Translations under genes and position numbers: made by a program
In this document: positions 1 through 10,967 of the stretch, piece after piece
How the letters are laid out: each line of letters starts with the position of its first letter
Position numbering within the stretch: position 1 is the stretch's first letter
Notes under the pieces: generated by a model
What the model was told of the DNA's origin: nothing
Databases searched by the model: none
What the model saw: the letters and a program-made list of their open reading frames with translations, nothing else
Assembly (NCBI RefSeq): GCF_002847285.1
Contig: NZ_CP025407.1
Span: forward strand, 5,769,001 to 5,833,000
Direction of reading: 5' to 3'
Origin: Streptomyces sp. CMB-StM0423
GTDB taxonomy: Bacteria; Actinomycetota; Actinomycetes; Streptomycetales; Streptomycetaceae
DNA length: 64,000 nucleotides

Positions 1-16
1 CCGCGACCTCGCGAGA

Positions 17-41
17 CTACGATGGCCCCTACGGGCCGTAG
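17..41. other. Small hairpin upstream of mreB
   Basis: An imperfect inverted repeat (CTAC/GTAG outer arms, GGCCC/GGGCC inner arms, 4-nt loop, 3-nt bulge) lies about 60 nt before mreB. It could be the tail of a terminator for a gene to the left of the window or part of the mreB leader. Nothing else is recognisable in the first 100 bases. Confidence 0.3.
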
Positions 42-101
42 CGCGCGTCGCCCTGCTGCCGACCCCCGTCCGCCATCACCCTGGAAGGCCAGACGTATCC
101 C

Positions 102-1133
102 ATGGCGAACAACATGTCTTTCATCGGCCGTGACATGGCCGTCGACCTTGGGACCGCCAACACGTTGGTGTACGTCAGAGGCCGGGGCATCGTCCTGAAC
201 GAGCCGTCGGTCGTGGCCATCAACACCAACACGGGCGGCATCCTCGCCGTCGGCGCCGAGGCGAAGAAGATGATCGGCCGCACCCCGGGCAACATCGTTG
301 CGGTGCGCCCGCTGAAGGACGGCGTCATCGCCGACTTCGAGATCACCGAGCGGATGCTGCGCTACTTCATCCTGAAGATCCACAAGCGCCGCTACCTCGC
401 CCGCCCGCGCGTCGTGGTCTGCGTCCCCTCCGGCATCACGGGAGTCGAGCGCCGCGCGGTCATCGAGGCGTCGACCCAGGCGGGCGCGCGCCAGGTGCAC
501 ATCATCGAGGAGCCCATGGCGGCGGCCATCGGCTCGGGCCTCCCGGTGCACGAAGCGACGGGGAACATGGTCGTGGACATCGGCGGCGGCACCACCGAGG
601 TCGCGGTGATCTCCCTCGGCGGCATCGTCACGGCGCAGTCCATCCGGGTCGCCGGAGACGAGCTGGACAACGCGATCATCCAGCACATCAAGAAGGAGTA
701 CAGCCTCCTGCTCGGCGAGCGCACCGCCGAGAACATCAAGATCACCATCGGCTCCGCGTACGACACCGACCGCGACGAGCACACCGAGATCCGCGGCCGC
801 GACCTGGTCAGCGGGCTGCCGAAGACGGTCGTGATCTCCTCCGCGGAGGTGCGCAAGGCCATGGAGGAGCCGCTCAACGCGATTGTCGACGCGGTCAAGA
901 CGACGCTCGACAAGTGCCCGCCGGAGCTGTCCGGCGACATCATGGACCGCGGCATCGTGCTCACCGGGGGCGGCGCGCTGCTGGCCGGCCTCGACGAGCG
1001 GCTGCGGCACGAGACGGGGATGCCGATCCACCTCGCCGAGGAGCCGCTCGACTCCGTCGCGCTCGGCTCCGGCAAGTGCGTCGAGGAGTTCGAGGCGCTG
1101 CAGCAGGTGCTGGACGCGCAGCCCCGTCGCTAG
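102..1133 (+). CDS. mreB: Rod-shape protein MreB (bacterial actin)
   Basis: Actin-fold ATPase that assembles into membrane-associated filaments. In Streptomyces it acts mainly in spore-wall synthesis rather than tip growth (family knowledge). The 343-residue product has normal MreB length. It shows the phosphate-1 loop DLGTANT (from residue 15), the phosphate-2 loop DIGGGTTE (from residue 159) and the C-terminal adenosine loop LTGGGALLAGL. The ATG follows a GGAAGG ribosome site. It is the first gene of mreBCD-mrdA-rodA, with mreC 57 nt downstream. The RYLARPRVVVCVP and HIIEEPMAAAIG segments are classic MreB. The call is secure. Confidence 0.98.
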   Translation: MANNMSFIGRDMAVDLGTANTLVYVRGRGIVLNEPSVVAINTNTGGILAVGAEAKKMIGRTPGNIVAVRPLKDGVIADFEITERMLRYFILKIHKRRYLARPRVVVCVPSGITGVERRAVIEASTQAGARQVHIIEEPMAAAIGSGLPVHEATGNMVVDIGGGTTEVAVISLGGIVTAQSIRVAGDELDNAIIQHIKKEYSLLLGERTAENIKITIGSAYDTDRDEHTEIRGRDLVSGLPKTVVISSAEVRKAMEEPLNAIVDAVKTTLDKCPPELSGDIMDRGIVLTGGGALLAGLDERLRHETGMPIHLAEEPLDSVALGSGKCVEEFEALQQVLDAQPRR

Positions 1134-1190
1134 CCCCACCCAAGTCCGTACCCCACCGCCGGGACACCCAGGAAGGCGCTTCGGAAGCAC

Positions 1191-2222
1191 GTGAGGGACA
1201 CACGAGAGAGCCGGGTCCTGCTCCTGCTGCTCATCACCATCTCGTTCGCGCTGATCACGGTCGACATCCGGGGCGGGGACGACTCTCCCCTGGACGCCAC
1301 GAAGCGGGGGGCCGCGGCGGCGTTGGGGCCCGTCGAGAACGGCGTCGCCACGGTGGTCGACCCGGTGGGCAACGCGATCGAGGCGGTCCGCGAGTCGGGG
1401 GACAGGCACGACAAGATCGCCGAGCTGCAGCGGCAGAACGCCGCGCTGAAGCAGCAACTGGGCAGCGACGACCGCAACCGTGCCCGCGCCGCCGAGCTGG
1501 ACAAGATCCTCAACACCGCGGGCGCCGGCCGCTACGGCATCAAGGGCGCCCAGGTCATCGCCATAGGAGCGGCCCAGGGCCTGTCCTGGACCGTGACCAT
1601 CGACGCCGGCTCCCGCGACGGTCTGGAGCGGGACATGACCGTACTCAACGGCGACGGCCTCGTCGGCCGTATCACCACCGTCGGGCCGTCCACCGCCACC
1701 GTGCTGCTCGCCAACGACCCGGACTTCACCGTCGGCACCCGGCTGGAGAAGACCAGCGAGCTGGGCTTCGCCACCGGCCAGGGCGACCGGCCCATGAAGG
1801 TCGAACTGCTCAACGGCAAACTGAAGGTGGAGAAGGGCGACCGGCTGGTGACCTTCGGCTCCAACGAGTCGCGGCCGTTCGTGCCGGGCGTGCCGATAGG
1901 AGTCGTCTCGTCGGTCGAGCCGGTCGGCGACGTCACCCGCACCGTCTACGTCGACCCGTACGCCTCCTTCACCCGGCTCGACATCGTCGGCGTCGTCGTC
2001 CAGCCGCCCCGCGACGACCCGCGCGACGCGGTCCTGCCGCCCGCACCGAAGGCCACCCCGACGCCCACCGTCACCGTCACCGTCCCCCCGGGCGGGGAGG
2101 GCGAGGCGGACGGCGGCGCGGCCGAGGGCGAGGCGGACGCCGGGGCCGGCGCCGGAGCCGGTGAGGACCCGGCGGCAGATCCCGCCGCCGGGGCCCCCGC
2201 AGCCGGAGAGGACGTGAACTGA
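1191..2222 (+). CDS. mreC: Rod-shape-determining protein MreC
   Basis: Bitopic scaffold linking cytoplasmic MreB to the extracytoplasmic PBP2/RodA synthase. The sequence shows a short cytoplasmic N-terminus, one membrane helix (about residues 9-25), a coiled-coil segment (about 68-105, KIAELQRQNAALKQQL) and the two beta-barrel MreC domain to about residue 275. A Pro/Thr stretch is followed by an Ala/Gly/Glu-rich low-complexity tail to residue 343. The tail is longer than in rod-shaped Gram-negatives and typical of actinomycetes. The GTG start follows GGAAG. mreD begins 4 nt after the stop. Phosphorylation of MreC by Ser/Thr kinases is reported in S. coelicolor, but no specific site can be assigned here. 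Confidence 0.95.
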   Translation: MRDTRESRVLLLLLITISFALITVDIRGGDDSPLDATKRGAAAALGPVENGVATVVDPVGNAIEAVRESGDRHDKIAELQRQNAALKQQLGSDDRNRARAAELDKILNTAGAGRYGIKGAQVIAIGAAQGLSWTVTIDAGSRDGLERDMTVLNGDGLVGRITTVGPSTATVLLANDPDFTVGTRLEKTSELGFATGQGDRPMKVELLNGKLKVEKGDRLVTFGSNESRPFVPGVPIGVVSSVEPVGDVTRTVYVDPYASFTRLDIVGVVVQPPRDDPRDAVLPPAPKATPTPTVTVTVPPGGEGEADGGAAEGEADAGAGAGAGEDPAADPAAGAPAAGEDVN

Positions 2223-2226
2223 CCGC

Positions 2227-2946
2227 ATGAGGCACGTGAACCGCGTCCTGCTCTGCGCCTCGCTGCTGGTGACCGCCCTCGTCTTCCAGGTCACCGTGCT
2301 CGCCCGGCTCCATCTGCCCGGTGCCGTACCCGATCTGACGCTCCTCGTCGTCCTCGCCCTCGCGATGGTCTACGGGCACGTCGGCGGCGCCCTCGTCGGC
2401 TTCACCGCCGGCCTGCTCGCCGACATCGCGCCGCCCGCCGACCACGCCGTGGGCCGCTACGCCCTCGTGCTCGCCGTCATCGGCTACCTCGCCGGGCTCG
2501 TCAAGCCGGAGACCGGCCAGGTGCGCACCGCCGCGGGCCCGATGATGGTCGTCGGCTGCGCCGCCGTCGGCTCCACGCTGCTGTACGCGGGCGTCGGCGC
2601 CCTCGTCGGCGAGGGCTCGGTGCGCGGCGTGGGCCTGGGCAGCCTGGTCTTCACCGCCGCGATCTACGACCTGCTGCTCGCCCCGTTCACCGTGCCGCTG
2701 GTGATGGCGCTGGCCCGCAAGGCCGACCGGGACACGACCGCGGAGGCCGCCGAGACCGCCGCCGGCGGCTCGGCCGCCGGCGACTCCTCGTACCGCTGGC
2801 TGGCCGGCGGCACGGCCAGCCGCACCGCCGTCAAGCGCGCCCGCTCCTACGGCCGCGGCGGCATCGGCCGGCAGCGGGGCAACCTGTTCGGCCCCAAGTC
2901 CAAGTCCGCCAAGGCCACCCGCATCAAAGGGGTGAAGCGGCTGTGA
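2227..2946 (+). CDS. mreD: Rod-shape-determining protein MreD
   Basis: Polytopic inner-membrane component of the Mre elongation complex. The 239-residue product has about five hydrophobic helices between residues 7 and 165, followed by a cytoplasmic tail. The last 45 residues are strikingly basic (many Arg/Lys, ending KGVKRL), an extension that short MreD proteins lack. Its stop overlaps the GTG start of mrdA by 4 nt (GTGA), so translation is probably coupled. Sequence conservation in MreD is low, and the identification relies partly on its position between mreC and mrdA. Confidence 0.93.
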   Translation: MRHVNRVLLCASLLVTALVFQVTVLARLHLPGAVPDLTLLVVLALAMVYGHVGGALVGFTAGLLADIAPPADHAVGRYALVLAVIGYLAGLVKPETGQVRTAAGPMMVVGCAAVGSTLLYAGVGALVGEGSVRGVGLGSLVFTAAIYDLLLAPFTVPLVMALARKADRDTTAEAAETAAGGSAAGDSSYRWLAGGTASRTAVKRARSYGRGGIGRQRGNLFGPKSKSAKATRIKGVKRL

Positions 2947-5015
2947 CCAACATCCCGGAGACCGGCAAGTCCACCCGGGTCACCGTCCGGCTCGTCGGCA
3001 TCCAGGTCCTCGTCCTCTCGCTGCTGCTCACGCTCGGCGGCCGGCTGTGGTACCTCCAGATCCGCAACGGCGACGAGTACGAGGCGGAGGCCGCGGGCAA
3101 CCACGTGCAGCAGGTCATCGAGCCCGCCGTACGCGGCTCCATCCTCGACTCCCGCGGCGAACCGCTGGCCGACAACGAGACCCGCCTCGTGGTCTCCGCC
3201 AGCCGCACCGACCTGATGAAGATGGACGACGACGGCGAGGCGATACTGACCAAGCTCGCCGACGTGCTCGGCATGGACCCCGACACCGTCATGGAGCGGG
3301 TCCGGCTCTGCGACGCCAAGACCCCCAAACCCTGCTGGAACGGCTCCCCGTACCAGCCCATCCCCATCACCGACGAGGCCACGGCCCGCCAGGCGCTGCA
3401 GATCCGTGAGCGCGCCGAGGAGTTCCCCGGCATCACCGCGGAGCCCAGCGCCGTCCGCCGCTACGGCTCGCCGAACGACGCGAACACCGCCCAGGTGCTC
3501 GGCTACCTCTCCCCGGTCACCGACGAGGAGATCGCCGGTGCCGAGGACAGCGACAACCCGCTGCTGCGCACCGACCAGATCGGCCGCTCGGGCCTGGAGC
3601 GCTCCTACGACTCCGAGCTGCGCGGCCAGGCCGGGGTGACGAGCTACCGCGTCGACAAGCTCGGCCGGGTGATAGGAGAGGCCGACAAGCAGCCGGGCGT
3701 ACCCGGCTCCAACCTGGTCACGAGCGTCGACTCGCGGGTGCAGGCGCTGGCCGAGGTGGAGCTGGAGAAGGCGATGGAGAAGGCCCGCACCGAGTTCGAC
3801 GACAACACCGGCACGAACTACAAGGCGGACTCCGGCGCGATGGTGGTGATGGAGGCCGACACCGGCCGCATCGTCGCCATGGCGTCCAACCCGTCGTACG
3901 ACCCGAACGACTGGGTCGGCGGCATCGACTCCGGCACGTACAAGAGGCTCACCGGCAAGAAGGCCAACTACCCGCTGCTCAACCGGGCGATCCAGGGCCA
4001 GTCGGCCCCCGGCTCGATCTTCAAGCCGATCCCGACGGCGGCCGCGGTCAACGCCGGGTACGACTTCGACGGCAGCTACGAGTGCAGCAGCGACTACAGC
4101 ATCGGCGGCCAGGTCTTCAAGAACTTCGAGTCGCAGAGCTACGGCGCCATCGGCCTCGGCCGCGCGCTGGAGGTCTCCTGCGACACGGTCTACTACCGGC
4201 TCGCGCACCAGGAGTGGCAGAACGACGGCGGGATCAAGCCGAAGAAGAAGCCCGACGACTGGTTCTACAAGACCGCCCACCAGTTCGGCCTCGGTGCGGA
4301 GACCGGCGTCGACCTGCCCAACGAGGTCACCGGCCGGGTGCCCGACCGGCAGTGGAAGAAGGACTACTGGCGGGCCAACAAGGACGCCTGGTGCAAGCAG
4401 GGCGAGAAGGACGGCGCCTACGCCGAGCGCATCGCGTACGAGAACTGCCGGGAGGGCATGCAGATGCGTGCCGGTGACTCCGTCAACTACTCCATCGGCC
4501 AGGGCGACACGCTCGTCACCCCGATACAGATGGCGACGATGTACGCGGCCCTCGCCAACGGCGGCACGCTCTACCAGCCGACCGTCGGCAAGGCCATCGT
4601 CAGCGCCGACGGCAAGAAGGTCGACGTGATCGAGCCGAAGGCGCACGGCAAGCTGCCGATGGACAAGGAGACGCGCGTCGCCATGGACGAGGCCCTCGCG
4701 GGCGTCGCCACCCGCGGCACCGCCGCCTGGCGCTTCGGCGGCTGGCCGCAGAACGAGATCCCGATGCACGCGAAGACCGGCACCGCCGAGGTCTACGGCA
4801 AGCAGACGACGTCGTGGTTCGCGACGTACACCGAGGACTACGCGATCGTCATGACCATGTCCCAGGGCGGCACCGGCTCCGGCGCCTCGGCGCCCGCGGT
4901 CCGCGCCGTCTACGACGCGCTCTACGGCGTCGGCGACAAGAAGAAGGCGCTGCTGCCCGAGCCGGAGAAGAAGCTGCCGAAGATCTCGCCGGACGGCAGG
5001 ATCGAGGCGCGATGA
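2943..5015 (+). CDS. mrdA: Penicillin-binding protein 2 (class B transpeptidase)
   Basis: Monofunctional DD-transpeptidase of the Mre/RodA complex that cross-links peptidoglycan outside the membrane. One N-terminal membrane anchor (about residues 17-38, ending RLWYLQI) is followed by the PBP dimerisation domain, beginning with the RGSILDSRGEPLADN motif. The transpeptidase domain has the nucleophile motif S-I-F-K (Ser358), S-C-D (412-414, as is usual in the PBP2 subclass instead of SxN) and K-T-G (611-613). At 690 residues it is of normal length. The GTG start overlaps mreD, and the stop overlaps the rodA ATG (ATGA). Confidence 0.97.
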   Translation: MTNIPETGKSTRVTVRLVGIQVLVLSLLLTLGGRLWYLQIRNGDEYEAEAAGNHVQQVIEPAVRGSILDSRGEPLADNETRLVVSASRTDLMKMDDDGEAILTKLADVLGMDPDTVMERVRLCDAKTPKPCWNGSPYQPIPITDEATARQALQIRERAEEFPGITAEPSAVRRYGSPNDANTAQVLGYLSPVTDEEIAGAEDSDNPLLRTDQIGRSGLERSYDSELRGQAGVTSYRVDKLGRVIGEADKQPGVPGSNLVTSVDSRVQALAEVELEKAMEKARTEFDDNTGTNYKADSGAMVVMEADTGRIVAMASNPSYDPNDWVGGIDSGTYKRLTGKKANYPLLNRAIQGQSAPGSIFKPIPTAAAVNAGYDFDGSYECSSDYSIGGQVFKNFESQSYGAIGLGRALEVSCDTVYYRLAHQEWQNDGGIKPKKKPDDWFYKTAHQFGLGAETGVDLPNEVTGRVPDRQWKKDYWRANKDAWCKQGEKDGAYAERIAYENCREGMQMRAGDSVNYSIGQGDTLVTPIQMATMYAALANGGTLYQPTVGKAIVSADGKKVDVIEPKAHGKLPMDKETRVAMDEALAGVATRGTAAWRFGGWPQNEIPMHAKTGTAEVYGKQTTSWFATYTEDYAIVMTMSQGGTGSGASAPAVRAVYDALYGVGDKKKALLPEPEKKLPKISPDGRIEAR

Positions 5016-6211
5016 CGGCCGCAGAGGGGTACTCGGTCCGGCGCTTCACCCCCGAGCTGGGCACGTGGGGCAGGCTGACCGCGCGCGACTCGCTGGTGCG
5101 CCGGGTCGACTGGATGCTGATGTTCTCCGGGCTCGCGCTGTCCGTCATGGGCACGGCGCTGGTCTGGTCGGCGACCCGTAACCGCGACGACCTCACCGGC
5201 GGCGACCCGTACTTCTTCGTGATAAGGCACGCGATCTTCACCACCGTCGGCATCGCGCTGATGGCCGCCACCGTCTGGCTTGGCCACCGCACGCTGCGCG
5301 GGGTGGTGCCGGTGCTGTACGGGCTGTCGCTGGTGCTCGTCGCGATGGTGCTCAGCCCGCTGGGCAGCACCATCAACGGCTCCCGCGCCTGGCTCGACCT
5401 CGGCGGCGGCTTCACGGTCCAGCCGGCCGAGTTCACCAAGATCACGATCATCCTGGGGATGGCGATGATCCTCGCCGCCCGGGTCGACGCGGGCGACCGC
5501 GAGCACCCCGACCACCGCTCCGTCGTCCAGGCCCTCGGCCTTGCGGCGGTGCCCATCGGGATCGTCGTGCTGATGCCGGACCTCGGTTCGGCGATGGTGC
5601 TGACGTCGATCGTGCTGGGCGTGCTGCTCGCCTCGGGCGCGTCGAACCGCTGGGTGCTGGGGCTGGTGCTGGCGGGCGTCAGCGGCGCGGCGCTGATCGT
5701 CTCGCTGGGCATGCTCGACGAGTACCAGGTCGCCCGCTTCGCCGCCTTCGCCAACCCGGCGCTCGACCCGGCGGGCGTCGGCTACAACACCAACCAGGCC
5801 CGTATCGCCATCGGCTCCGGCGGCGCGACCGGCAAGGGCCTGGGCGAAGGCAGCCAGACCACCGGCCAGTTCGTGCCCGAGCAGCAGACCGACTTCATCT
5901 TCACGGTCGCGGGCGAGGAGCTGGGCTTCGTCGGCGCGGGGCTCATCCTGGTGCTGCTCGGCGTGATGCTGTGGCGCGCGTGCCGGATCGCGCGGGACGC
6001 CAGCGACCTGTACGGCACGATCGTGGCCGCCGGCGTGGTGGCGTGGTTCGCGTTCCAGGCGTTCGAGAACATCGGGATGACGCTCGGCATCATGCCGGTG
6101 GCGGGTCTGCCGCTGCCGTTCGTCAGCTACGGCGGCTCGTCGATGTTCGCGGTGTGGATCGCCGTGGGACTGCTGCAGTCCATCAAGGCGCAGCGGCCCC
6201 TGTCCGCCTGA
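5012..6211 (+). CDS. rodA: SEDS peptidoglycan glycosyltransferase RodA (Sfr-like)
   Basis: SEDS-family glycosyltransferase that polymerises lipid II, partnered with the adjacent PBP2. The 399-residue product has about ten membrane helices. It carries the SEDS signatures INGSRAWLDLGG, FQPAEFTK-type (here FTVQPAEFTK), EQQTDFIFTVAGEELG and GLPLPFVSYGGSS. The ATG used overlaps the mrdA stop codon. An upstream extension of the same frame would lie inside mrdA and has no ribosome site. It is the last gene of the mre cluster and is followed by a bidirectional hairpin. Confidence 0.96.
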   Translation: MTAAEGYSVRRFTPELGTWGRLTARDSLVRRVDWMLMFSGLALSVMGTALVWSATRNRDDLTGGDPYFFVIRHAIFTTVGIALMAATVWLGHRTLRGVVPVLYGLSLVLVAMVLSPLGSTINGSRAWLDLGGGFTVQPAEFTKITIILGMAMILAARVDAGDREHPDHRSVVQALGLAAVPIGIVVLMPDLGSAMVLTSIVLGVLLASGASNRWVLGLVLAGVSGAALIVSLGMLDEYQVARFAAFANPALDPAGVGYNTNQARIAIGSGGATGKGLGEGSQTTGQFVPEQQTDFIFTVAGEELGFVGAGLILVLLGVMLWRACRIARDASDLYGTIVAAGVVAWFAFQAFENIGMTLGIMPVAGLPLPFVSYGGSSMFAVWIAVGLLQSIKAQRPLSA

Positions 6212-6229
6212 GAGCGCTGTGACGAGGTG

Positions 6230-6257
6230 GGGCCCCGGCGCTGCGCAGCCGGGGCCC
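6230..6257. terminator. Bidirectional hairpin between rodA and the DoxX gene
   Basis: A perfect 10-bp GC stem (6230-6239 with 6248-6257) with an 8-nt loop lies between two convergent genes. There is no U-tract, as is common for Streptomyces terminators. Confidence 0.7.
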
Positions 6258-6264
6258 GCCCGCG

Positions 6265-6822
6265 CTACAGCCGCCGCAGGAACAGCACGCCCACCCCCGC
6301 CGCCACCCCCAGCAGCACCGCGGCCACCCCCGGAGCGAGCCGCCCGCCGCGCCCCAGCGCACCGTCCACGGAGACCAGCCCTGCCCCGGTCAGCGCCAGC
6401 GCCACGCCCGCGGCGCCGAGCAGGAATTCGTACTCGATGCCCCGCGGATCCGTCGCCGCGATCGGGCCGCTCCAGTCGTAGCCCCACTTGAGGGCGACCG
6501 CGTTGATCATCACGCCGATCACCGCTGCGGCCGCCAACGAGGTGAGGAAGCCGACCACCAGCGCGAACCCGCCGACGATCTCGCTCAGCCCCAGCACCCA
6601 CGTCATCGTCCGCCCGGAGGGGTAGCCGGCCCCGGCCAGCGTCGCCGCCGTCGAGTCGAACCCCGGCCCGTCGAACCAGCCGAGGAGCTTCTGCGCCCCG
6701 TGCCCCGCCAGGATCACGCCGACCACCGCCCGCAGCACCAGCAGCCCGGCGTCCACGCCGGTCACGCCCTCGTCGATGTCCTCGGCGTAGCTGATGGCGG
6801 GGATGGTGCGCGTCTGGGCCAT
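6265..6822 (-). CDS. DoxX-family membrane protein
   Basis: A 185-residue protein with four predicted membrane helices (LLVLRAVVGVILAGHGAQKL, then around MTWVLGLSEIVGGFALVVGF, AAAVIGVMINAVAL and a C-terminal pair). The LRxxVGxxxxxHGxQKL start is the DoxX-family signature. DoxX proteins are small quinone-related or redox-stress membrane proteins of uncertain biochemical role. The ATG at 6822 is preceded by a good AAGGAG site 8 nt upstream. The frame is open further upstream without such a site. The gene is convergent with rodA and divergent from the CYTH-CHAD gene, with 128 nt between the two starts. Confidence 0.88.
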   Translation of the reverse strand: MAQTRTIPAISYAEDIDEGVTGVDAGLLVLRAVVGVILAGHGAQKLLGWFDGPGFDSTAATLAGAGYPSGRTMTWVLGLSEIVGGFALVVGFLTSLAAAAVIGVMINAVALKWGYDWSGPIAATDPRGIEYEFLLGAAGVALALTGAGLVSVDGALGRGGRLAPGVAAVLLGVAAGVGVLFLRRL

Positions 6823-6950
6823 GGGCGAGCTCCTTGTCGTTCCAGGCGCGACGCTAGGACACCCCCGGGACCCCCGCCACCCGGCACATTCCCGCGATCC
6901 GGCCCCGCGCACCTCATGACCAATCGCCCATCCGCGGCTAAATTCGATTC

Positions 6951-8585
6951 ATGGTGGACACGGTGCGCGAGATCGAGCGGAAGTACGAGGCCACGGCGGG
7001 CACCCGGGGACTGCCCCCGCTGCCGGACCTGACGGGCGTCGACGGCGTCGCCTCGGTGATCGACCAGGGCACCGCCCTGCTCGACGCCGTCTACTACGAC
7101 ACCGCCGCCCGCCGGCTGGCGGCCGACGGCATCACCCTGCGCCGCCGCACGGGCGGCGACGACGCGGGCTGGCATCTGAAGCTGCCGGTGGCGGCGGGCG
7201 TACGCGACGAGATCCGCGCCCCGCTCGGCGAGGGCATCCCGCGCCGCCTCGCGGCCCTCGTCCGCTCCCGTACGCGCGACGCCGAGCTGGCGCCCGTCGT
7301 CCGCATCCGCACGGAGCGGGACGTCCACCAACTGCTCGACGCGGACGGCGAACCGGTCGCCGAGGTCTCCGTCGACCGGGTGACCGCGGAGCGCCCGGAG
7401 ACGGGGGCGACGGCGCGGTGGGCCGAGGTGGAGGCCGAGCTGAGTGCCGGGGGAGACCCGGAGGTGCTGGACGCGGTGGACGCGGCGCTGACCGGGGCGG
7501 GGCTGCGGCGCTCCGCGGCGGCGTCGAAGCTGGCGCGGGCGCTGGCGGAGACGGACGAGAAGAAGCCGAAGAACGACAAGAAGAGCGCCAAGAAGAACGG
7601 CAAGAAGCCGAAAGACGGCAAGGAGGGCAAGAAGAAGAGCGCGGACAAGAAGAAGGCGGGCAAGAAGGGCGCGGGCAAGAAGGCGGACGAGAAGAAGGCC
7701 GCCGGCAAGAAGCCCCCCGAGCCCGCCGCCCGCCCCGCCGGCGACCTCGTCCTCGACTACGTACGCACCCAGATCACCGCCGTCGTCGAACTCGACCCCG
7801 CCGTCCGCCGCGACCAGCCCGACGCCGTCCACCAGATGCGCGTCGCCAGCCGCCGGCTGCGCAGTACCTTCCGCAGCTACCGCGCCGTGCTCGACCGCAC
7901 CGTCACCGACCCGGTCTCCGCGGAGCTGCGCTGGCTGGCCGGTGAACTCGGCGTCGACCGCGACCGCGAGGTGCTCACCGAGCGCATCCACGCCGGCCTC
8001 GCGGAACTGGAGCGCCCGCTCGTCCTCGGCCCCGTCCGCGGCCGGCTGCGCACCTGGTCCGCCGCCCGCCGCACCGGCTCCCGGCGCCGTATCGTCGCCG
8101 TGCTCGACGGCCGCCGCTACCTCGCCCTGCTCGACGCCCTCGACGGCATCCTCACCGACCCGCCGCTGCGCACCGCCGCCGACCGCCCCGCGGAGCCCGT
8201 CCTGCGCAAGGCTGTCGACCGCCAGTACCGGCGCTTCGCCGGCTCCCTCCAGGAGACCTTCGACCTCGCGCCGGGCCCCGACCGCGACACCGCCATCCAC
8301 GAGACCCGCAAGGCCGCCAAGCGCACCCGCTACGCCGCCGAGGTCGCCCGCCCCGCCCTGGGCCGGGAGGCCAAGACCGTCACGTCGCTGATGCGCGAGG
8401 TCCAGGAACTGCTCGGCGACTACCAGGACGGCGTGCTGGCGCGATCCGCGTTGCGCGAGATCGCGGTGCAGGCGCAGGCCGCGGGGGAGCCCTCGTTCAC
8501 GTACGGCGTCCTCTACGCGCGCGAGGAGGCGCGCGCGGCGGAACTGCGCGACCGGCTCCCGCGGCTGTCGCAGAAACATCTCTGA
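6951..8585 (+). CDS. CYTH-CHAD domain protein with lysine-rich linker
   Basis: The N-terminal CYTH (triphosphate tunnel) domain spans about residues 3-195 and has the E-I-E-R-K metal/phosphate motif at residues 7-11. The C-terminal CHAD domain (about 260-540) has conserved histidine/basic helices (HQMRVASRRLR, HETRKAAKRTRYAAE). CYTH enzymes hydrolyse inorganic triphosphate or related compounds, and CHAD domains bind polyphosphate (family knowledge). Residues about 202-256 between them form a Lys/Ala/Gly/Asp linker with more than 20 lysines, almost all AAG codons. The ATG lies 6 nt after a TAAATT hexamer and has no ribosome site, so a leaderless transcript is likely. Substrate and cellular role are inferred only. 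Confidence 0.92.
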   Translation: MVDTVREIERKYEATAGTRGLPPLPDLTGVDGVASVIDQGTALLDAVYYDTAARRLAADGITLRRRTGGDDAGWHLKLPVAAGVRDEIRAPLGEGIPRRLAALVRSRTRDAELAPVVRIRTERDVHQLLDADGEPVAEVSVDRVTAERPETGATARWAEVEAELSAGGDPEVLDAVDAALTGAGLRRSAAASKLARALAETDEKKPKNDKKSAKKNGKKPKDGKEGKKKSADKKKAGKKGAGKKADEKKAAGKKPPEPAARPAGDLVLDYVRTQITAVVELDPAVRRDQPDAVHQMRVASRRLRSTFRSYRAVLDRTVTDPVSAELRWLAGELGVDRDREVLTERIHAGLAELERPLVLGPVRGRLRTWSAARRTGSRRRIVAVLDGRRYLALLDALDGILTDPPLRTAADRPAEPVLRKAVDRQYRRFAGSLQETFDLAPGPDRDTAIHETRKAAKRTRYAAEVARPALGREAKTVTSLMREVQELLGDYQDGVLARSALREIAVQAQAAGEPSFTYGVLYAREEARAAELRDRLPRLSQKHL

Positions 8586-8677
8586 CCAGCGCGAAGAGGG
8601 GCACGCGCGGGGCGCGCGCTACGCTGAATGGTCACCCGCGTACGTGTACCACAGGACCGCCGAGGACAGCTTTCCCG

Positions 8678-10645
<1,968 letters not shown>

Positions 10646-10650
10646 CGCGG

Positions 10651-10668
10651 GCCGGCCTTCGGGCCGGC
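10651..10668 (+). terminator. Hairpin just after the radical SAM gene
   Basis: A perfect 7-bp stem GCCGGCC/GGCCGGC closed by a UUCG tetraloop begins 6 nt after the stop codon. No U-tract follows. Confidence 0.6.
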
Positions 10669-10704
10669 TGGCGAGACCCGCACGCGCGGGCGATAAAACG
10701 GGTG

Positions 10705-10737
10705 AGCCCCGGGCCTGAACGCCGGTCCGGGGCTTTT
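10705..10737 (+). terminator. Second terminator hairpin with U-tract
   Basis: Stem AGCCCCGG (10705-10712) pairs with CCGGGGCT (10727-10734) and is followed directly by TTT. The 14-nt loop contains a further short GGC/GCC pairing. This is probably the main intrinsic terminator of the radical-SAM gene. Confidence 0.75.
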
Positions 10738-10967
10738 CCGTGCCCGCGCACACCGGCATTTCGTGGCATTCCGCCGCCGCTTTTCCGGGGTAACGCCGAC
10801 AATCGCATCATTGCTCCGCACGGGGGACTTGTACGCGATTATTCCGCGCGCCGTGTCGTCGGCGCGCCGCCCTCGTTTCGAATAACGAAGGTGGGGCTTC
10901 GGGAGAACGGCCGTCGCTCCGACGGTAAGGAATTCGCCCGAAGACTCCGTGGCGGAAAGGATGCCAA

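Larger units (their letters stand above)
10646..10967 (+). other. Gene-free stretch upstream of the rodlin island
   Basis: The first 90 nt hold two hairpins that end the radical-SAM transcript (listed separately). The rest is visibly less GC-rich than its surroundings (for example around 10795-10880), as expected of a regulatory region for the exported-protein gene that follows. No convincing -35/-10 pair was found. No protein-coding potential was seen. Confidence 0.55.

Noticed and set aside
2847..4769. Long minus-strand reading frame opposite mrdA
   Set aside because: Typical antisense frame of a high-GC gene: no ribosome site, low-complexity Leu/Val/Asp translation, no domain. The plus strand carries PBP2. 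The same applies to other long antisense frames, such as those opposite rne, leuS and comEC.
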